This document shows, piece after piece, positions 12,108-18,982 of a stretch of 18,982 nucleotides of DNA. Source of the DNA: Dehalococcoidales bacterium. GTDB taxonomy: Bacteria; Chloroflexota; Dehalococcoidia; Dehalococcoidales; UBA5760. The notes under the pieces are model-generated. The model made no database searches and was not told the origin of the DNA. It was given only the letters and a program-made list of their open reading frames with translations. Position numbers and translations under genes: made by a program. The first letter of the stretch is position 1. Each line of letters begins with the position of its first letter. The DNA is taken from NCBI GenBank assembly GCA_028710655.1, contig JAQTTS010000011.1, forward strand, positions 1 through 18,982, in the 5' to 3' direction.

Positions 12108-14821
12108 CTGGTATTCAGGAATCACGCATCAAGCATGACCTCGCTCACAGCATAAGAGAAGAGCATGAGGCAGCCCGTGTATACCGTGAGCGGGGGAAAT
12201 ACGCCGCCGACGCCGGGGACAAGGAAACCGCCGATCTCTATGAGCATGTCGCCGGGGAGGAAGACCATCACAAGCAGGAGTTCCAGGAGCGCGGCATGAA
12301 GCTGGGCAAACAGTATTCTACTACTGAACACTTAGCCTCTACCAGTACCAGCGGTGAGAGATATAAGTTCCAGCGACTTTTAGAGCGTTCACCGTATGAA
12401 GCCGGTGAGATAGCCGGTATGCAAATGGACACTATTCCCGAGGCGCTTGAAAACCTTCAACTTACGTTTAGCAAGATGAAAGTTAAGATATACCCTTGGC
12501 TTACGCGGGAAAATGAAGTTGATGCATATGTGGTAGATGCAAAGGGCGATTTTTCTAGAGCATTATCCCCTCAAGAGCGCGAAGAATTTGAGAAAGGAAT
12601 ACGTGATTGGCTGAGGGGCGCTGTAAGGAGTGGTCCTAGTAAGAAGATATGGCCTCAGACTAAGAAAGAAAACTGGGTCAAGATAACCAAGCGCGGCGCT
12701 AGCTCCTTCTCCGAAGGCTCTCTTATCAAGTGGGAGGAGTTCAAGGAAGATGATCGAAGGGTGAGGGAGCGTGGGGAGGAGCCGGCCTCGGTCGAGATTG
12801 TCAAAGAGCCACACCCGGGTAATGGGAATGGTGGCAAGGAAGTTCCCGCTACTATCCAGGGCGAGCCGATTCCTGAGAAATATCGCCCTTTGATACCCCT
12901 CATTGATGAGCCGCTGCCGCCCGAGAGTGATTACCTGGTGCCGGCCATTGTTCTCGAGGAAGGGGAGCGGAAGATTGACGCCGTGCTTAGGCAACTGAAG
13001 GATGGCGTCGAGGGTATTCAGAATAGTGAACAGTTCCGGTTGTTCCTTGAAACTATGGCCAAGTTCCACCAGTACTCGCTGGGTAACCAGATCCTGATTG
13101 CCTTGCAGAAGCCGGAGGCCACCCGGGTAGCCGGTTTCAATACCTGGAAAAACCTTGGCCGCTGGGTTAAGAAAGGTGCTACCGGCATCGCTATTCTGGC
13201 ACCTATAATGCCGCCCAAGCCTAAAGAGGAAAAGAAAGAGGGGGAAGAGGAAGAGACGCCACTGACGCCGGTGTACTTCAAAGTTGTACACGTCTTTGAT
13301 GTCAGCCAGACCGAGGGCAAGCCGCTTCCCGAATTTGAAGTACCAAGCCTAACCGGCGAAGCCAATGAGGAGCTGTTTACAAAGGCGTTGGCACTGGCCA
13401 AGGCCCAGGGGCTGGAAGTAGATTTTGACCCAATGCCGGCACAGGACCCGTCGGTAAAAGGATTTTACTCGGGCAAGAAAATATGGGTAAAGCCCGATGA
13501 GCCCAGGGCACAGCAGCTCAAGACGCTATTGCATGAGCTGGCCCATTACTACTCCGAGGGAGTGTTCCGTATCCCCAGGCGGGATGCGGAGACGATTGCC
13601 GAGAGTGCTGCTTTTGCCGTGGGCGCACACTTCGGTTTTGATAGTGGCGTTAGGTCATTCCCCTACGTTGCCATCTGGTCTCAAGATCCCAAAGTGCTCA
13701 AGGACAACCTTGGCTCTATTCGGAAGGTGACCAGTGTTATGCTCGAGGGGCTGGAGAAAAGCAAAGTGGAGGAAGGCAAGCTATTGCCGGCGCTGCGACC
13801 CTATGACCCGTACGAATTCGCCGAGTACGTCCTCCGCTACAACCGGTTCAGTGACGCGGAGGTTCCGATCTACAGCGGACTGGCTGGCAAGGCGCCGCTT
13901 AGGGTTCCAGACAACGTCTGGCGAGAAGTTATCGAGGCGACTGAAGGTGAATTCATCAAGCAGGGGGAAATAAACATCTTCCATATCCCAGAGAAAGAGC
14001 GGCCTACCTATATGTATGCACCTCCATTCGGTGGTTTTGGCAAGGCTGTTCTCCCGGAATGGATACCGCCTGATGTTCAGGAACTGTTGACCACCGGCAT
14101 AGGTAGCCTCGAAGCGAAGTACAAGCTGCCTTCCTCGAAAGAAGCGAACAGAACACAAGCCCAGTCCAATAGATTGGTGGATCTGGTCATCAAGGCTGAA
14201 TCAGGTGCCAGGGATGTTAATCCTCAGCTCTCTGACCCGATCTGGAATGTCTATAAACATCTTTACAACCTGATGACGGATGATGAGGCGGCTCAGTATC
14301 GCAGATTAAGGAAAGAGCCGGATACTAGTCGGCTCATGCCTCAAACAGAATCCAATGGCACTTGTTACCAGGATGCCTGGCGTTTCCTTCTTAAAGAAAA
14401 GGAAGGGCACCTGGTGCATGGCACTGTCTGGAATGGTGACAAGAGGATCGGGCATGCCTGGGTTGAGACGGATACCGGTTACATTTGGGAGCCGGAAACC
14501 AAGAAGTTCTACACCAAGCTTGGGTTCGATAATGTCGCAGCTCCGGTTGCACAGTATAGATATACTGTAACCGAGGCCTCCGTCATGGCAGCTCGCACCA
14601 AGAGCTTTGGCCCGTGGAGCGACAAAGAAGTGGCTGATTATCTGAAGAAGAAATCCCCGGCGGTCATTCTCACGAAGCCTCCAGCCCCGATCCCCAAGGA
14701 AGAGATGGAATTTATCTCCGATACCCCGGAGCTGATACCCTTCACCATCGACGATATTGGGTACCGCGACAAACTGGACAATGCTTTCGAGATGGCTATT
14801 GCCAAAGTCCAAGGGGGATAG
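12065..14821 (+). CDS. Large polyvalent protein: helical domain, ArdC N-domain, HExxH zincin, papain-like domain
   Basis: The frame is open for 918 codons. No ATG, GTG or TTG occurs before the ATG at 12296, although that stretch reads as protein (ESRIKHDLAHSIREEHEAAR ... EHVAGEEDHHKQEF). I therefore treat it as the -1 frameshift extension of the gene at 11268, giving about 1184 residues in all. Numbered from the 12296 ATG: about 243-335 is ArdC-N-like (QFRLFLETMAKFHQYSLGNQ; GFNTWKNLGRWVKKGATGIAI), a single-stranded-DNA-binding antirestriction domain. HELAH at 413-417 with Glu432/436 is a zincin metallopeptidase. Cys690 (NGTCYQDAWRFL), His720 (IGHAWVE) and Glu732 suggest a papain/transglutaminase-like domain. 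Such multi-domain proteins are termed polyvalent and are thought to enter recipients with the DNA. A separate start at 12296 is possible, because AGGAG lies 6 nt upstream. Confidence 0.85.
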   Translation, partial: STGRQVGKDHYLAATGIQESRIKHDLAHSIREEHEAARVYRERGKYAADAGDKETADLYEHVAGEEDHHKQEFQERGMKLGKQYSTTEHLASTSTSGERYKFQRLLERSPYEAGEIAGMQMDTIPEALENLQLTFSKMKVKIYPWLTRENEVDAYVVDAKGDFSRALSPQEREEFEKGIRDWLRGAVRSGPSKKIWPQTKKENWVKITKRGASSFSEGSLIKWEEFKEDDRRVRERGEEPASVEIVKEPHPGNGNGGKEVPATIQGEPIPEKYRPLIPLIDEPLPPESDYLVPAIVLEEGERKIDAVLRQLKDGVEGIQNSEQFRLFLETMAKFHQYSLGNQILIALQKPEATRVAGFNTWKNLGRWVKKGATGIAILAPIMPPKPKEEKKEGEEEETPLTPVYFKVVHVFDVSQTEGKPLPEFEVPSLTGEANEELFTKALALAKAQGLEVDFDPMPAQDPSVKGFYSGKKIWVKPDEPRAQQLKTLLHELAHYYSEGVFRIPRRDAETIAESAAFAVGAHFGFDSGVRSFPYVAIWSQDPKVLKDNLGSIRKVTSVMLEGLEKSKVEEGKLLPALRPYDPYEFAEYVLRYNRFSDAEVPIYSGLAGKAPLRVPDNVWREVIEATEGEFIKQGEINIFHIPEKERPTYMYAPPFGGFGKAVLPEWIPPDVQELLTTGIGSLEAKYKLPSSKEANRTQAQSNRLVDLVIKAESGARDVNPQLSDPIWNVYKHLYNLMTDDEAAQYRRLRKEPDTSRLMPQTESNGTCYQDAWRFLLKEKEGHLVHGTVWNGDKRIGHAWVETDTGYIWEPETKKFYTKLGFDNVAAPVAQYRYTVTEASVMAARTKSFGPWSDKEVADYLKKKSPAVILTKPPAPIPKEEMEFISDTPELIPFTIDDIGYRDKLDNAFEMAIAKVQGG
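12310..12327. repeat. Intragenic copy of the 18-bp motif (site C)
   Basis: ACAGTATT-CT-ACTACTGA matches site A at 16 of 18 positions. With the two preceding A, 18 of 19 bases are identical from 12308 and 4271. It lies inside coding sequence, so it may be accidental. Confidence 0.35.
14551..14568. repeat. Intragenic perfect dyad of the 18-bp motif (site D)
   Basis: ACAGTATA-GA-TATACTGT is a perfect 8+2+8 palindrome with the same geometry as site A. It lies inside the polyvalent ORF, 271 bases before the GHKL/zincin gene start. Confidence 0.5.
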
Positions 14822-16729
14822 ATGTCTTATATCGAGGATGAGGGAAAATCCATTGCCGATACACTCGGTGTAAGATATGACGGCCCTCAATATTATAAGG
14901 AAGAGTTCAAGTTTCATCTTTTCACTGACTCTCTCACCGGATCCACATTTGCTGGTACGTCTCTGGAGGATAGCAAAAAGCGGCTTGTGAAGATGAGAAA
15001 GCAATTTGACATTCCTCAAGAAAGGTCACCTTCAACTCACCCCCTTGTCCTCGAGCGCTTTCCCTACCCCTCTCCGGAGCAGATGGAGCTTGGGGGAGAT
15101 ATTGGTAAGATAAAAGTTGAGATTCCCCCTCCCCGCAGCAGTGGTGAGAGCGTGCTTAAAAAACGGTTAAAAGCCAAGGCAGAAGCGTCCAGCCTTACCC
15201 CTCGAAATATCACCATGGGCGATTATAAAGAGTACTGGGAGCCTTATGGCTGGAAATTACTGGCCATCGGCCCCACGTCGACCTGGAGGCAGGACTGGGG
15301 GATGTGGGAAGCTATCCGGGACATAGTCCAGAACGCCCTTGATGAAACCGAGGCGTATCAGTGGGGATATGATGATAAAGGGCTTTGGATAGCCGATCAA
15401 GGGCGCGGTGTCTCGGTTGTCGACTTCCTTCTGGGCCCGCCGAAGTTAAAGCCGGAGTATGCCCGTGGCCGCTATGGAGAGGGCATGAAGATATCTACTC
15501 TGGTGCTGGTCCGTAGTGGCTACCCGGTACATATTACCACAGTGGGGAAGGAAATCTGGATTGTTTTTCTCGAGCTGGAAATTGACGGGGTTATGAGCCA
15601 ACAGCTGAATGCCCTCTATAAAGCTGATGGATCCACCCGCGGCACCAAATTTCATATAATTGGCTACACCGGTACGGCCTATGAAAGCAGATTTGCAGTG
15701 AATATCCCGGAAGATAATATTCTCTGGAAAGGCCCCAGCCTGGTTACTGAACCGAAGCAGCGTTATAATATGCTCTATCCCTCGCACTTTCCCGTTGAAG
15801 ATCCGGAAGGCTGGCATGATAAAGGTGCCGGCGCCGGCCGCATCTTCGCCCGGGATATCTATATGCGCGATATCGGCAGTCCTTACTCTTATAACCTCTG
15901 GAGCTTCAACCTAGCCCCCGACCGGCATGCTCCTGCATCCGAAGGCGATGTCTGGATAGATATCGGCCGGCTCTGGGCCACGGTAAACGACGTCAGCCTG
16001 CTTGAGAACTTTCTGCGGATGGTTAAGGATCCTCCGGAGATCGCCAGTGAGGAAAGCCGTAATATTAACATGAACCCCTGGGATATGGGGACAGACCCTG
16101 TTTCTGGAAAGCAGTACGTTGATATTATTAAGGAAAACGCCGCAGCTTGGCAAAAGGCTTGGAATAACGTATTCCATGAAGAAGGCATTATCCGCACTGA
16201 TGAGAAGTTGGAAAATGTCGTCAAGCATCTTGGATATTATTCCGTATCGCTTAACTGGGGTGTACGGGACGCCCTTCGCCATGTGATAAAAACCGATAAA
16301 CTCATCAGGGACATTTCTCAAGAAAAACTGAGGGAAACCGAGATCGTACCGGATGAACAACTTGATACTCGCCAGTTGGCTCACATTAAGTTGGCCAGAG
16401 CCATTGTCGACAAGATATTTGGTCTTGGTTCATTGTCAGGGGTGTATCCCGCCATTATACCGCCGGCCAGCGACCGCGTTCGGACTGCCGGCATGTATGG
16501 TACGAGCAGTAATGCCATTTATATATCCTTAGAGATGCTTTATAAAGGTAGGGATACCGTTGATACTCTGATTCATGAAATGGCGCATCATCGGCAGTGG
16601 CGGCAGACTGGAGAAGCAGAGGACCTTACTGAGAGTCACGCAGCGGCTATGACCAGTATCGCCAGTGATGTGATCAGGAAACTGTCAGAGGGTGATTTCA
16701 ATGAGTATCTTAAAGAGGTTTCCTGGTAA
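14822..16729 (+). CDS. GHKL-type ATPase fused to C-terminal HExxH metalloprotease
   Basis: This encodes 635 residues. Its ATG directly follows the upstream stop, with AAGGGGG as SD. The GHKL (Hsp90/MutL/histidine-kinase) nucleotide-binding signatures appear in order: N-box WEAIRDIVQNALDE (162-175), with the Mg-coordinating Asn171; G1-box IADQGRG (190-196); and G2-like RGRYGEGMK (215-223). The following region to about 380 would complete the ATPase fold and transducer. Residues 410-560 are helical. The C-terminus carries DTLIHEMAHH (HExxH at 585-589) with Glu604 as a likely third zinc ligand, a zincin. Residues 1-60 form a small alpha/beta domain of unknown type. Combining an ATP-driven clamp with a protease suggests conformational or DNA-gated proteolysis. 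It is probably another polyvalent protein acting with the upstream one. No described family of this architecture is recalled. Confidence 0.85.
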   Translation: MSYIEDEGKSIADTLGVRYDGPQYYKEEFKFHLFTDSLTGSTFAGTSLEDSKKRLVKMRKQFDIPQERSPSTHPLVLERFPYPSPEQMELGGDIGKIKVEIPPPRSSGESVLKKRLKAKAEASSLTPRNITMGDYKEYWEPYGWKLLAIGPTSTWRQDWGMWEAIRDIVQNALDETEAYQWGYDDKGLWIADQGRGVSVVDFLLGPPKLKPEYARGRYGEGMKISTLVLVRSGYPVHITTVGKEIWIVFLELEIDGVMSQQLNALYKADGSTRGTKFHIIGYTGTAYESRFAVNIPEDNILWKGPSLVTEPKQRYNMLYPSHFPVEDPEGWHDKGAGAGRIFARDIYMRDIGSPYSYNLWSFNLAPDRHAPASEGDVWIDIGRLWATVNDVSLLENFLRMVKDPPEIASEESRNINMNPWDMGTDPVSGKQYVDIIKENAAAWQKAWNNVFHEEGIIRTDEKLENVVKHLGYYSVSLNWGVRDALRHVIKTDKLIRDISQEKLRETEIVPDEQLDTRQLAHIKLARAIVDKIFGLGSLSGVYPAIIPPASDRVRTAGMYGTSSNAIYISLEMLYKGRDTVDTLIHEMAHHRQWRQTGEAEDLTESHAAAMTSIASDVIRKLSEGDFNEYLKEVSW

Positions 16730-16744
16730 GAGGCTGGAGAGAAC

Positions 16745-17164
16745 ATGGGGATAATACAAGATGTCAGGATGTTCCTAGCACATCCTCGTCCTGTGGTTGG
16801 GACAGCCACTGGCAACTGGAATTCGGGTGTAGCTACCAGCGGGCAGCCAGGAGCGGATCTGTTTACCTATGGAGCAGCTAATCAGTGGTGGCAGTTAAGC
16901 GAAGGCTATTTTCGTTTATTCCCAGGAATATGGAATATAGCCGCCGTTATAACTGTTAGAGCTTATCTCATCCTCATGGGGGTGGAAGTGGCTATTGGAG
17001 ATGAGGATTGGGATGCTGACGGAACAGACGGACAGGTAGGTATTTTCTATTGGTTCTGGATACCATATGAAATATTCGGACCCCTGCGGGTTGAGCTTTA
17101 CAGCGATCAGGCAGCTGACGATGGGGTGGTTGTACCTTACGAATACAGGGTTAAGAGCTGGTAA
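16745..17164 (+). CDS. Aromatic-rich hypothetical protein
   Basis: This encodes 139 residues with a GGAGAGAAC SD. It contains many Trp, Tyr and Phe (NQWWQLSEGYFRLFPGIWNI; VGIFYWFWIPYEIFGPLRVELY) and no cysteine. Hydrophobic beta-like segments alternate with Asp/Gly-rich turns (AIGDEDWDADGTDGQ). This pattern is common in secreted or virion beta-sandwich proteins but is not a recognised family. No signal peptide is visible. It lies 15 bases after the GHKL/zincin gene and may share its transcript. Confidence 0.75.
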   Translation: MGIIQDVRMFLAHPRPVVGTATGNWNSGVATSGQPGADLFTYGAANQWWQLSEGYFRLFPGIWNIAAVITVRAYLILMGVEVAIGDEDWDADGTDGQVGIFYWFWIPYEIFGPLRVELYSDQAADDGVVVPYEYRVKSW

Positions 17165-17172
17165 AAATCTAC

Positions 17173-17190
17173 ACAGTATTGACATACTAT
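17173..17190. promoter_or_regulatory. Operator-like motif (site E)
   Basis: ACAGTATT-GA-CATACTAT fits ACAGTAT-N5-TACTRT. It overlaps the -35 of the promoter for the beta-domain gene. A further inverted repeat, ATACTAT ... ATAGTAT, spans 17184-17209. Confidence 0.5.
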
Positions 17191-17207
17191 TGACATCTTG
17201 TGATAGT
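17179..17207 (+). promoter_or_regulatory. Probable promoter of the membrane-anchored beta-domain gene
   Basis: TTGACA (17179-17184), 17 bp, GATAGT (17202-17207). The -35 is perfect and the -10 is moderate. A second TTGACA at 17190-17195 has no matching -10. The leader would be about 11 bases. Confidence 0.5.
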
Positions 17208-17224
17208 ATATAAGCGAGGATAAT

Positions 17225-18652
17225 ATGGCAACAACAAAGACTCCTCCAGAGAAGAAAAAGGATTGGGTAACCCCGGTGGCTGTTGTCGGCGGTGTTGCTC
17301 TGGTGGGAGGAGGGCTTTATTATTTTCTCCAGAAGAAAGAAGGCTTCGGTGATCTGCATATCGACAGCTATAAAAATATGGCGACTGGAGTTGAGAGGGA
17401 GCCCCCTGCCGTACTCACAATCGATGACGGCGATCTTGTTCGGGTAAACTTTTCCTATTCTTATAAGGGCCCTGGCGTAAGCGGTAAATATCACGTCGCA
17501 TTCTGGCAGTCGAGTTGGAACGATCCCCATGATGAATTGTCGCCTGTTGAGGTGGACTTCACGCAGCCCGAATCATCTTCAACTAAAAAGTTTTTCGGAT
17601 CAGTACTCTTAACCAATGAAACAATGCAGGTGGGAACATACGGTCTTTATGTAAAAATAATGGGTATCTCGGGGGGAGACCTCCATTTCTATTTAGCGAA
17701 TGCTGTCAAAGTGGTTAGTGGTTCTTTATCGCTTGGGGTTATCAACACCAACAAGTACAGTTACCAGCCTGGCGAGGTGGTGACCATCACGGTGCCGGTC
17801 TCCAACAATACTGAATACTCGATATCGGGCAACGTCAAGGTCACGATCATGCAGGGGGCGCTTGTCGGCAGCGGCTCTATTCTGAATGTGCAGAACAAGA
17901 GCGTAACCGTGCCGGCGAATTCCACGCAGAACGCGGTGTTCACGTACACGGCGCAGGATGTAGGCGGGGATGCCACCCGGGACGTGGATGTCGACCTGAC
18001 GGTCGGCGGCTCTCAGGTGGACCATACCGAGGATGATGATGTTTTCCGCGTGGAGAGCGGTACCGCCCCTCTCCCTAGTCTCAGTGTCAATTATTCCCAA
18101 GGGATTGTATCGTATGCCTTTTCAGGTTTTCCTCCTAATGTATGGGTAACTCTCACAGTAGTGGAAACCGGGGGTTGGGTCGTTAAATCCTCTGACTCTG
18201 CAGGAGCAGGCTCCGGCTCTTTCATGGATAACGATCCGGATGGCATTTATACACTAAGATCTACTGATGCTTACGGGAACGTAGCGACAGCGAGTTTTAC
18301 CATAAGCGGGGCTTATGATTTGAGTATCGGCGAACCCACTGTTCCCAGATATCAGTACTATGATGGTGCACAAGTTGATATTACCATTCCTATCACTAAT
18401 AGAGGGGTAGCTAGTGTTGTCGCATCACTTAGGACCACAATTATGCAGGGTGCGTTAATAGGTAGTGGGGATGTATTGGATGAGAGGAGTGGGAATCTTA
18501 TAGTTCCCGGAAATTCAACTGAGATTATGCTCTTTAGTCATCGGGCTACATATATCTCTGGAGATGCGACCAGGGACATAGATCTAGACTTGACTGTCAA
18601 CGGTTCTCAAGTGGATCACATGGAGAGAGATAATTTATTCAGGGTAGGTTAG
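17225..18652 (+). CDS. Membrane-anchored surface or virion protein with two CARDB-like repeats
   Basis: This encodes 475 residues. GAGGATAAT precedes the ATG. The N-terminus is basic (EKKKDW), followed by one transmembrane helix at about 15-34 (VTPVAVVGGVALVGGGLYYF), so the rest is probably extracytoplasmic. A first beta domain spans about 42-165. Two homologous domains at about 166-276 and 364-475 share TIMQGAL[VI]GSG, VP[AG]NST, GDATRD[VI]D[VL]DLTV and GSQVDHxExDxxFRV, and look like CARDB/Ig-like adhesion modules. A distinct Ig-like domain (285-362) separates them. There is no sorting signal or cysteine. Roles could be surface adhesion, pilus-like structure or phage spike. The context does not decide between them. 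Confidence 0.82.
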   Translation: MATTKTPPEKKKDWVTPVAVVGGVALVGGGLYYFLQKKEGFGDLHIDSYKNMATGVEREPPAVLTIDDGDLVRVNFSYSYKGPGVSGKYHVAFWQSSWNDPHDELSPVEVDFTQPESSSTKKFFGSVLLTNETMQVGTYGLYVKIMGISGGDLHFYLANAVKVVSGSLSLGVINTNKYSYQPGEVVTITVPVSNNTEYSISGNVKVTIMQGALVGSGSILNVQNKSVTVPANSTQNAVFTYTAQDVGGDATRDVDVDLTVGGSQVDHTEDDDVFRVESGTAPLPSLSVNYSQGIVSYAFSGFPPNVWVTLTVVETGGWVVKSSDSAGAGSGSFMDNDPDGIYTLRSTDAYGNVATASFTISGAYDLSIGEPTVPRYQYYDGAQVDITIPITNRGVASVVASLRTTIMQGALIGSGDVLDERSGNLIVPGNSTEIMLFSHRATYISGDATRDIDLDLTVNGSQVDHMERDNLFRVG

Positions 18653-18669
18653 TTCTATCGCCTAAACAC

Positions 18670-18698
18670 TTGACAAATACCCAATTTAGTTTTAAAGT
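18670..18698 (+). promoter_or_regulatory. Promoter of a structured leader RNA
   Basis: TTGACA (18670-18675), 17 bp, TAAAGT (18693-18698). Transcription would start near 18705, directly before the terminator hairpin at 18711. The transcript would therefore enter that hairpin at once. Confidence 0.6.
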
Positions 18699-18710
18699 AA
18701 TAATAATCAA

Positions 18711-18766
18711 AGAGGGGGCGAGCACTCTCGACTGAGAGGTCTGAGGGCTCGCCCCCTCTTCCTTTT
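18711..18766 (+). terminator. Rho-independent terminator or attenuator arm
   Basis: AGAGGGGGCGAGC (18711-18723) pairs perfectly over 13 bp with GCTCGCCCCCTCT (18747-18759), followed by TCCTTTT. The loop contains a further 5-bp stem, CTCTC/GAGAG. It may simply terminate the beta-domain gene, but the promoter at 18670 lies upstream of it. Confidence 0.85.
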
Positions 18767-18810
18767 AGCAGAGTGCTCGCCCCAACCGCATAAGTCGAGT
18801 GCGGTAGTCT
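18715..18810 (+). ncRNA. Candidate attenuator leader with mutually exclusive hairpins
   Basis: GGGGCGAGCACTCT (18715-18728), part of the terminator 5' arm, is also perfectly complementary over 14 bases to AGAGTGCTCGCCCC (18770-18783) downstream of the terminator. That pairing would disrupt the terminator. A small hairpin, CCGCA ... TGCGG (about 18786-18804), follows, and its loop AGTCGAG (18793-18799) complements CTCGACT (18727-18733). The gene at 18828 is next. The ligand or trigger is unknown. Confidence 0.5.
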
Positions 18811-18827
18811 AAAATAAGGAGGAAAAC

Positions 18828-18982
18828 ATGATCAGGATCGAGGACTTTGGGGAAGTTGTCTATGGTGGCGCCGTCACTCTTTCCGAATGGTGGGACAACA
18901 AGCGCATCGAGGAAGGCAAGCTCACCACGAAGGATATCTTTAAGAAAGCATCCTTCTACACCTATCTCGGTGTCGGTCTTAC
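18828..18982 (+). CDS. Hypothetical protein, N-terminal fragment at window edge
   Basis: The frame is open for 51 codons to the edge. The ATG at 18828 has AAGGAGG five bases upstream. It begins MIRIEDFGEVVYGGAVTLSE, then WWDNKRIEEGKLTTKDIFKKA and SFYTYLGVGL. The last visible residues look like the start of a membrane helix, preceded by a basic amphipathic stretch. No family is recognised. The structured leader in front of it suggests a regulated or strongly expressed gene. Confidence 0.72.
   Translation, partial: MIRIEDFGEVVYGGAVTLSEWWDNKRIEEGKLTTKDIFKKASFYTYLGVGL

Noticed and set aside
12084..12295. Apparent intergenic gap before the first ATG of the large ORF
   Set aside because: The -1 frame through it is open, charged and helix-like, and continues without a stop into the large ORF. 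I treat it as coding after a frameshift rather than as spacer or as a pseudogene. An internal start at 12296 with AGGAG remains an alternative.
12563..13291. Long minus-strand frame of 242 codons
   Set aside because: It is the reverse-complement shadow of the ArdC-N and linker part of the polyvalent ORF, whose motifs are clear. It has no SD or family signature.
14306..15019. Long minus-strand frame of 237 codons
   Set aside because: It is opposite the end of the polyvalent ORF and the start of the GHKL/zincin gene, both of which have convincing motifs and a coupled junction.
1..18982. CRISPR arrays, tRNA genes, rRNA genes, IS elements
   Set aside because: I saw no regularly spaced repeats, cloverleaf-like sequence, rRNA segments or transposase genes with terminal repeats.

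Overview
The window looks like part of a mobile genetic element of a bacterium, either a phage or prophage or an integrative or plasmid-like element. Genes are packed tightly and often overlap by a few bases. Nearly all have strong Shine-Dalgarno (SD) sequences of the AAAGGAGGTG type, and several intergenic regions carry sigma-70-type promoters (TTGACA, 17-18 bp, TATAAT-like). These signals argue for a bacterial rather than archaeal host. The sigma-factor-like gene at 3432-4190 recalls from memory a family seen in Chloroflexota (Dehalococcoidia-like) elements. That host guess is weak. No tRNA, rRNA or CRISPR array is visible. No terminase, portal or major capsid gene could be recognised.

Layout. 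(1) 1-4190, minus strand: small accessory genes, including Cys-rich and hypothetical proteins. One N-terminus, QLGLF, matches a sliding-clamp-binding peptide. These are followed by tandem terminators, a DnaN-like sliding clamp with a 61-residue acidic tail, and a sigma-like gene. (2) 4197-4630: a largely non-coding gap with a perfect 18-bp dyad, next to an integrase. (3) 4631-6478, minus strand: tyrosine recombinase, two small helical proteins and a zinc-ribbon-like protein. (4) 6605-7857, plus strand: transglutaminase-like protein, J-domain protein and zinc-binding protein, closed by a strong terminator. Operons 3 and 4 diverge from promoters that share the same -35 bases. (5) 7956-9164, minus strand: small basic protein, glutaredoxin-like protein and a Cys/His protein. 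(6) 9291-17164, plus strand: winged-helix repeat protein, zinc-ribbon protein, a two-TM membrane protein, a very large ArdC/zincin/papain-like polyvalent ORF, a GHKL-ATPase/zincin protein and an aromatic-rich protein. (7) 17225-18652: a membrane-anchored protein with repeated beta-domains. (8) 18653-18982: a structured leader and the first codons of another gene.

The main observation is at 12059-12107. The two-TM gene ends in a slippery heptamer (A AAA AAA), followed by a 4-6 nt spacer and a stem of 12-14 pairs that contains the zero-frame UAG. The -1 frame is open from there into the large ArdC/zincin ORF, whose first 77 codons contain no ATG, GTG or TTG start. This has the architecture of programmed -1 frameshifting and would make an approximately 1184-residue membrane-anchored polyvalent protein.

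Other unusual points are an 18-bp motif, ACAGTAT-N5-TACT, at five places (three of them at promoters), a leader at 18670-18828 with two mutually exclusive long hairpins, and a GHKL ATPase fused to a HExxH metalloprotease. The large proteins fit the polyvalent-protein concept, in which multi-domain proteins of phages and conjugative elements are thought to enter the recipient cell with the DNA. All functions are inferred from sequence motifs only.
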